From: Halobacteriovoraceae bacterium
GTDB taxonomy: Bacteria > Bdellovibrionota > Bacteriovoracia > Bacteriovoracales > Bacteriovoracaceae
Reading direction: 5' to 3'
Assembly (NCBI GenBank): GCA_018663815.1
Contig: JABJPQ010000379.1
Span: 1 to 9,294 of the forward strand
DNA: 9,294 nucleotides
Shown: positions 6,633 through 9,294 of the stretch, one piece after another
Layout: each line of letters starts with the position of its first letter
Numbering within the stretch: position 1 is the stretch's first letter
Position numbers and translations under genes: made by a program
Notes under the pieces: model-generated
The model's input: the letters and a program-made list of their open reading frames with translations, nothing else
What the model was told of the DNA's origin: nothing
Databases searched by the model: none

Positions 6633-7553
6633 ATGTCACAACCATTCAAAATAAACCTTTATAATCGTTACACTCAGAAAAATGAAACAGAAAGTGTTTA
6701 TGGGCATAAAGCCATTGAATTTGCCTATAATTCTTTCATGGGAAAGCTTATAGCTCCCGTGATAGCTAGTAAAATTCTAAGTAAACTATACGGTAGTCTA
6801 CAGGATCATTCTTCTTCTCGAAAAAAAATCCCAGCATTTATTAAAGACTTTTCCATTAATATTTCGGATTACGATAAAGGAAGTTTGATTGACCAAAAAA
6901 AGGAAGAATCTTATAAAAATTTCAATGAATTTTTTATCAGAAAGTTTAAAGCAGGAAAGAGGGTGTTTACACCGGACCTAAATAAAATGGGAGCATGTGC
7001 AGAAGCACGATATTTTGGACATGCACAGATAACTGATGAATTAACGATTCCAGTCAAAGGTTCCATGCTTAAAGCTAAAGACTTACTAACAAGTATTGAA
7101 CATAATAAAAGCTTTGACGGTGGACCGCTACTGATTGCAAGGCTGTGTCCTGTTGATTACCATCGCTACCATTACCCAGATAATGGCAAAACTGTAAACA
7201 GCTATCAGGTTAACGGTGAGTTGCATTCGGTTAATCCTCTTGCTTTAAAATTTAGAAATGATATTTTTATTAAAAATGAGAGAAGAGTTTCAATCCTTGA
7301 AACGGAAAATTTTGGACGACTTTGTTATATCGAGGTTGGAGCAACTTGTGTTGGAAGGATTGTACAAAGCTTTGATGAAACAAAAAAATTCCAAAAAGGT
7401 GATGAAAAAGGGTATTTCTTATTTGGTGGAAGTACTGTGATTATTTGTGGCGAAAAGGGGCGGTGGAAGCCAAGCTCAGATATTTTAAAAAACACTGAGC
7501 TTGGAATTGAGACTTATATTCATCTAGGAGATGAAGTTGCAGAACACGGCTAA
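6633..7553 (+). CDS. psd: Phosphatidylserine decarboxylase proenzyme
   Basis: It converts phosphatidylserine to phosphatidylethanolamine, the last step in making the main membrane lipid of most Gram-negatives. The 306-residue proenzyme should cut itself before Ser267 in FGGST (264-268), leaving a pyruvoyl group on the small alpha subunit (about 40 residues). Other hallmarks are FNEFFIRKFK (97-106), LCPVDYHRYHYPDNG (171-185, with the catalytic His177 and His180), SVNPLALK (199-206) and VGATCVGRI (235-243). GGST and the overall layout resemble the clostridial/type II enzymes rather than E. coli (LGST). One key site is odd: the usual SPADG near the middle reads ACAEA (121-125), so Glu124 replaces the conserved Asp that assists self-cleavage. 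The start at ATG 6633 is supported by AAGGA; a TTG at 6615 would add only six residues. The stop overlaps the convergent lipoprotein gene by four bases. Confidence 0.92.
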   Translation: MSQPFKINLYNRYTQKNETESVYGHKAIEFAYNSFMGKLIAPVIASKILSKLYGSLQDHSSSRKKIPAFIKDFSINISDYDKGSLIDQKKEESYKNFNEFFIRKFKAGKRVFTPDLNKMGACAEARYFGHAQITDELTIPVKGSMLKAKDLLTSIEHNKSFDGGPLLIARLCPVDYHRYHYPDNGKTVNSYQVNGELHSVNPLALKFRNDIFIKNERRVSILETENFGRLCYIEVGATCVGRIVQSFDETKKFQKGDEKGYFLFGGSTVIICGEKGRWKPSSDILKNTELGIETYIHLGDEVAEHG

Positions 7554-8902
7554 AGTTGAATCGTTTGAAGATTGATATTTGCTTTAACGAGAGTTGAAAG
7601 AGAAAAAGTTTCGTTTTTCTTTTGTGGTAGACGTGTTATCTCATCTTTTGGATCACAGTTTTTGTTAGTGGTTGTTACTCTATTATAGAAAGTTTTTTCC
7701 TGTGAATTACGTAAAGCGATTTTAATAACGATATCCTTGGTTGAATTTGTACTGAAGTTAGATAGTTCACTGTATTGATACTCGACTCCGTTTAAATAAA
7801 ACTGAAGATTTGCATTGATGTCTATAGGAGTTGTGATTGTTTTCAGTTTCTGTACTGTTACGGCGCATATATTAAATTGAGCTCTAGAACGTCTTCTTAG
7901 GCTTCCAAAGGCTTCTTTAAACGTATGGCCATAATTAATTTGATCACCTGTTATTGTAAGTTTTAATTTTGATACCCTAGAAACTCGCTTGGTGAAAATA
8001 ATGTTCTTAGATGAAAGCATAGCTTGGGATACAGGGTGTCTTTTTGAGGTCAGGAGTATGTTTTTGGAGTAGTGAATAAGATAGATATTACTATTTTCCA
8101 CTGGGATGTACTCTAAATTTTGAGTTGTTGAATTGAAACTACTCCAAAGTTGAAAGTCATTTGATAATTCCTTTAATTCTTTATTTGTTAGTACTTTTTG
8201 TGAGTATTCAAAATCATCAGCAATGTATTGGAGGTCAGCTTTTGTCACGGCTTCTTTCAAGGAGTAAGTTGCAGGAATTTTTAGTGTTTTTGTTTTTCCC
8301 TCTTGAAAAATGGTTAACCAATAATAATCAAGCAAGTCGGGAATGCTTGGTTGAAGATATATTTTATGATCAGGAAACAAGTTCGGGGCAAGCGCTATAA
8401 CATTTTTTCCAACTTTTAAGCTGAAGTCTTTATAGACAACTCCCGTACTTGAATAAACATTAATGGATAAAGTATGGTCTTTATTATTATTAATGATTAG
8501 GCTAAAACCTGTCTTGGTTGATGTAATATCAATGTAGAATAAGTTTGGAATAGTTCCTAATGTTTTTTTTTGTTTTGTTATATTTTCTTTAATCTTCCTT
8601 TTAAGAAACGGAGCGTCTAGTAAAACACTTCTTAACGGAATAACCTTTTGGTTGATTTGAGTTGTAATTAATTTAGACAGTTTTGTTTGCAGCATTATCT
8701 TTTTTACGACAGGGATTTTTAATTCTGTTGTTTTAGGTTCTGACTCTAGTTTTGGCTCTGGCTCTGGCACTTTTTTGGTGGCAGGTGAGGGCTCAGTTTT
8801 GGCTTCTAAGTTTTCGATAGGTACTTTGGGACCTGATTTGTTTTCTTTACCACACGAGTAGTATAGATTAGTAATTAAGAGTATTATTAATAATTTTTCC
8901 AT
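7550..8902 (-). CDS. Putative lipoprotein of unknown function with Pro/Glu/Lys-rich tether
   Basis: I do not recognise this 450-residue protein. It starts MEKLLIILLITNLYYSC: a short charged end, a hydrophobic core, then Cys17 as a likely lipidation site, although YYS is a non-ideal lipobox. Residues about 18-68 are a Pro/Glu/Lys-rich linker with EPEPKLESEPK (47-57), typical of a flexible tether that holds a domain away from a membrane. The rest (about 69-450) mixes helical and beta-rich stretches, including an alternating beta-like region around 120-170. Two more cysteines near the C-terminus (in NICAVTV and NKNCDPKD) could form a disulfide. No catalytic motif is visible. The ATG at 8902 is chosen over an in-frame TTG at 8962 because an excellent ribosome binding site precedes it and because it places the signal at the very N-terminus. 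The start lies inside the end of the upstream frame, so the two are probably co-transcribed. Confidence 0.82.
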   Translation of the reverse strand: MEKLLIILLITNLYYSCGKENKSGPKVPIENLEAKTEPSPATKKVPEPEPKLESEPKTTELKIPVVKKIMLQTKLSKLITTQINQKVIPLRSVLLDAPFLKRKIKENITKQKKTLGTIPNLFYIDITSTKTGFSLIINNNKDHTLSINVYSSTGVVYKDFSLKVGKNVIALAPNLFPDHKIYLQPSIPDLLDYYWLTIFQEGKTKTLKIPATYSLKEAVTKADLQYIADDFEYSQKVLTNKELKELSNDFQLWSSFNSTTQNLEYIPVENSNIYLIHYSKNILLTSKRHPVSQAMLSSKNIIFTKRVSRVSKLKLTITGDQINYGHTFKEAFGSLRRRSRAQFNICAVTVQKLKTITTPIDINANLQFYLNGVEYQYSELSNFSTNSTKDIVIKIALRNSQEKTFYNRVTTTNKNCDPKDEITRLPQKKNETFSLSTLVKANINLQTIQL

Positions 8903-9293
8903 AATTTTCTCCTCCCCAGAAGATGATTTTTTGTTCAGATGTTTTGTTGTTTTTATTATCAAGGCTGTTAAGGAACGATTCTAAATTTATAAGGTGTCCT
9001 TGAAAAATATTTTCTTCTTTTTTATTCATATAAACTTTTTTGAGCGAAAAGTTTTTTTGAATTTTACTAAGCCTTAAGCAGGCTGAAATAATTTCGTGTA
9101 CTTCAATACTTATATTACGATCATCTTTTAATTCAGATCGAATGCTTGTGTTTAAGTGATTGTTTAAGTAATAATGCTTGTCTCGTATTGTAATTAAGTT
9201 TCGAGTAATAAGTAAGTTTATAGTATTGCTAAGAACCTCTTTTTTTAAACCCGTACATATTTCTAGTTCCGGTAGTTTTTTTTCTTTTAAAAA
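8868..9293 (-). CDS. Partial open frame, possible TIGR02147/DUF4423-like protein (5' end outside window)
   Basis: The minus-strand frame is open from the right edge for 141 codons to TAA at 8870-8868, which is long for chance in such AT-rich DNA. It has no start inside the window that would make a sensible protein, so it runs in from the right. The first visible part, about LPELEICTGLKKEVLSNTIN to DKHYYLN, resembles a winged-helix segment, including the short wing after LLITRNLITI. Next comes VHEIISACLRLSKIQKNFSLKKVYMN and a C-terminal helix-strand region. This order is reminiscent of the TIGR02147/DUF4423 proteins abundant in Bdellovibrio and Fibrobacter, but the usual FPLT-type ending is absent (it reads IIFWGGENYG), so the family call is tentative. 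It overlaps the start of the downstream lipoprotein gene by 35 bases, suggesting translational coupling. Confidence 0.6.
   Translation of the reverse strand, partial: FLKEKKLPELEICTGLKKEVLSNTINLLITRNLITIRDKHYYLNNHLNTSIRSELKDDRNISIEVHEIISACLRLSKIQKNFSLKKVYMNKKEENIFQGHLINLESFLNSLDNKNNKTSEQKIIFWGGENYGKIINNTLNY
8909..8917 (-). promoter_or_regulatory. Strong ribosome binding site for the lipoprotein, inside the upstream gene
   Basis: GGGGAGGAG on the minus strand lies six bases before the ATG at 8902. It is the best Shine-Dalgarno match in the window and decides the lipoprotein start. It sits within the 3' coding end of the partial upstream gene. Confidence 0.85.
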
Positions 9294-9294
9294 A

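Noticed and set aside
8161..8400. Plus-strand open frame inside the lipoprotein gene
   Set aside because: It is antisense to a longer supported gene with a good start signal, and the product looks like low-complexity antisense translation.
8563..8571. Run of nine T (A9 on the coding strand) in the lipoprotein gene as a slippage site
   Set aside because: It encodes ordinary Lys codons in frame. Without population data there is no reason to call it a switch.
8903..8962. TTG start for the lipoprotein adding 20 residues
   Set aside because: It would put a charged stretch before the lipoprotein signal, and the strong ribosome binding site points to ATG 8902.
9069..9084. Short hairpin (GCCT and AGGC arms) as a terminator
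   Set aside because: It lies inside an open coding frame, the stem is only four to five bases long, and no T-run follows it on either strand.

Overview
The window is AT-rich, densely packed bacterial chromosome. It carries nine protein-coding genes, two of them cut by the window edges. No RNA gene, mobile element, CRISPR array or phage-like gene was seen. Several traits suggest a Gram-negative predatory-type bacterium of the Bdellovibrionota (Bacteriovorax/Halobacteriovorax-like): AT-rich coding DNA with lysine-rich proteins, lipoproteins and a periplasmic HtrA protease, a Deg1-type protease, and a possible TIGR02147/DUF4423-like protein at the right edge. This placement is an inference and not proven by any single gene.

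Left part, plus strand (1-4808): the C-terminal part of a class I SAM methyltransferase is followed by what looks like a four-gene operon. The operon encodes a small exported coiled-coil protein of unknown function, a family 5 solute-binding lipoprotein, and two permeases clearly related to E. coli YejB and YejE. The gene joints are tight: an 11-bp gap holding the ribosome binding site, a 1-bp overlap and a 4-bp ATGA overlap. Together they form the membrane and binding parts of a peptide importer. The ATPase (YejF) that normally follows is absent, because the operon runs directly into a convergent gene.

Middle part, minus strand (4805-6511): a Crp/Fnr-type regulator lies downstream of a secreted single-PDZ HtrA/Deg serine protease with an intact His-Asp-Ser triad. 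A 121-bp divergent control region (6512-6632) separates the protease from a phosphatidylserine decarboxylase gene on the plus strand (6633-7553). That enzyme keeps its self-cleavage site but has Glu where the family has an Asp needed for maturation.

Right part, minus strand (7550-9294): a 450-residue lipoprotein of unknown function with a Pro/Glu/Lys-rich tether. Its start lies inside the 3' end of an upstream open frame that enters from the right edge and may be a TIGR02147-like protein.

Both convergent gene pairs (yejE/crp and psd/lipoprotein) overlap tail-to-tail by exactly 4 bp, so no terminator fits between them. The common theme is the cell envelope: peptide import, periplasmic proteolysis, phospholipid synthesis and exported proteins of unknown role. 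The oddities most worth checking are the missing ATPase, the exported protein heading the transporter operon, the Asp-to-Glu change in the decarboxylase, and the two unrecognised genes at the right edge.
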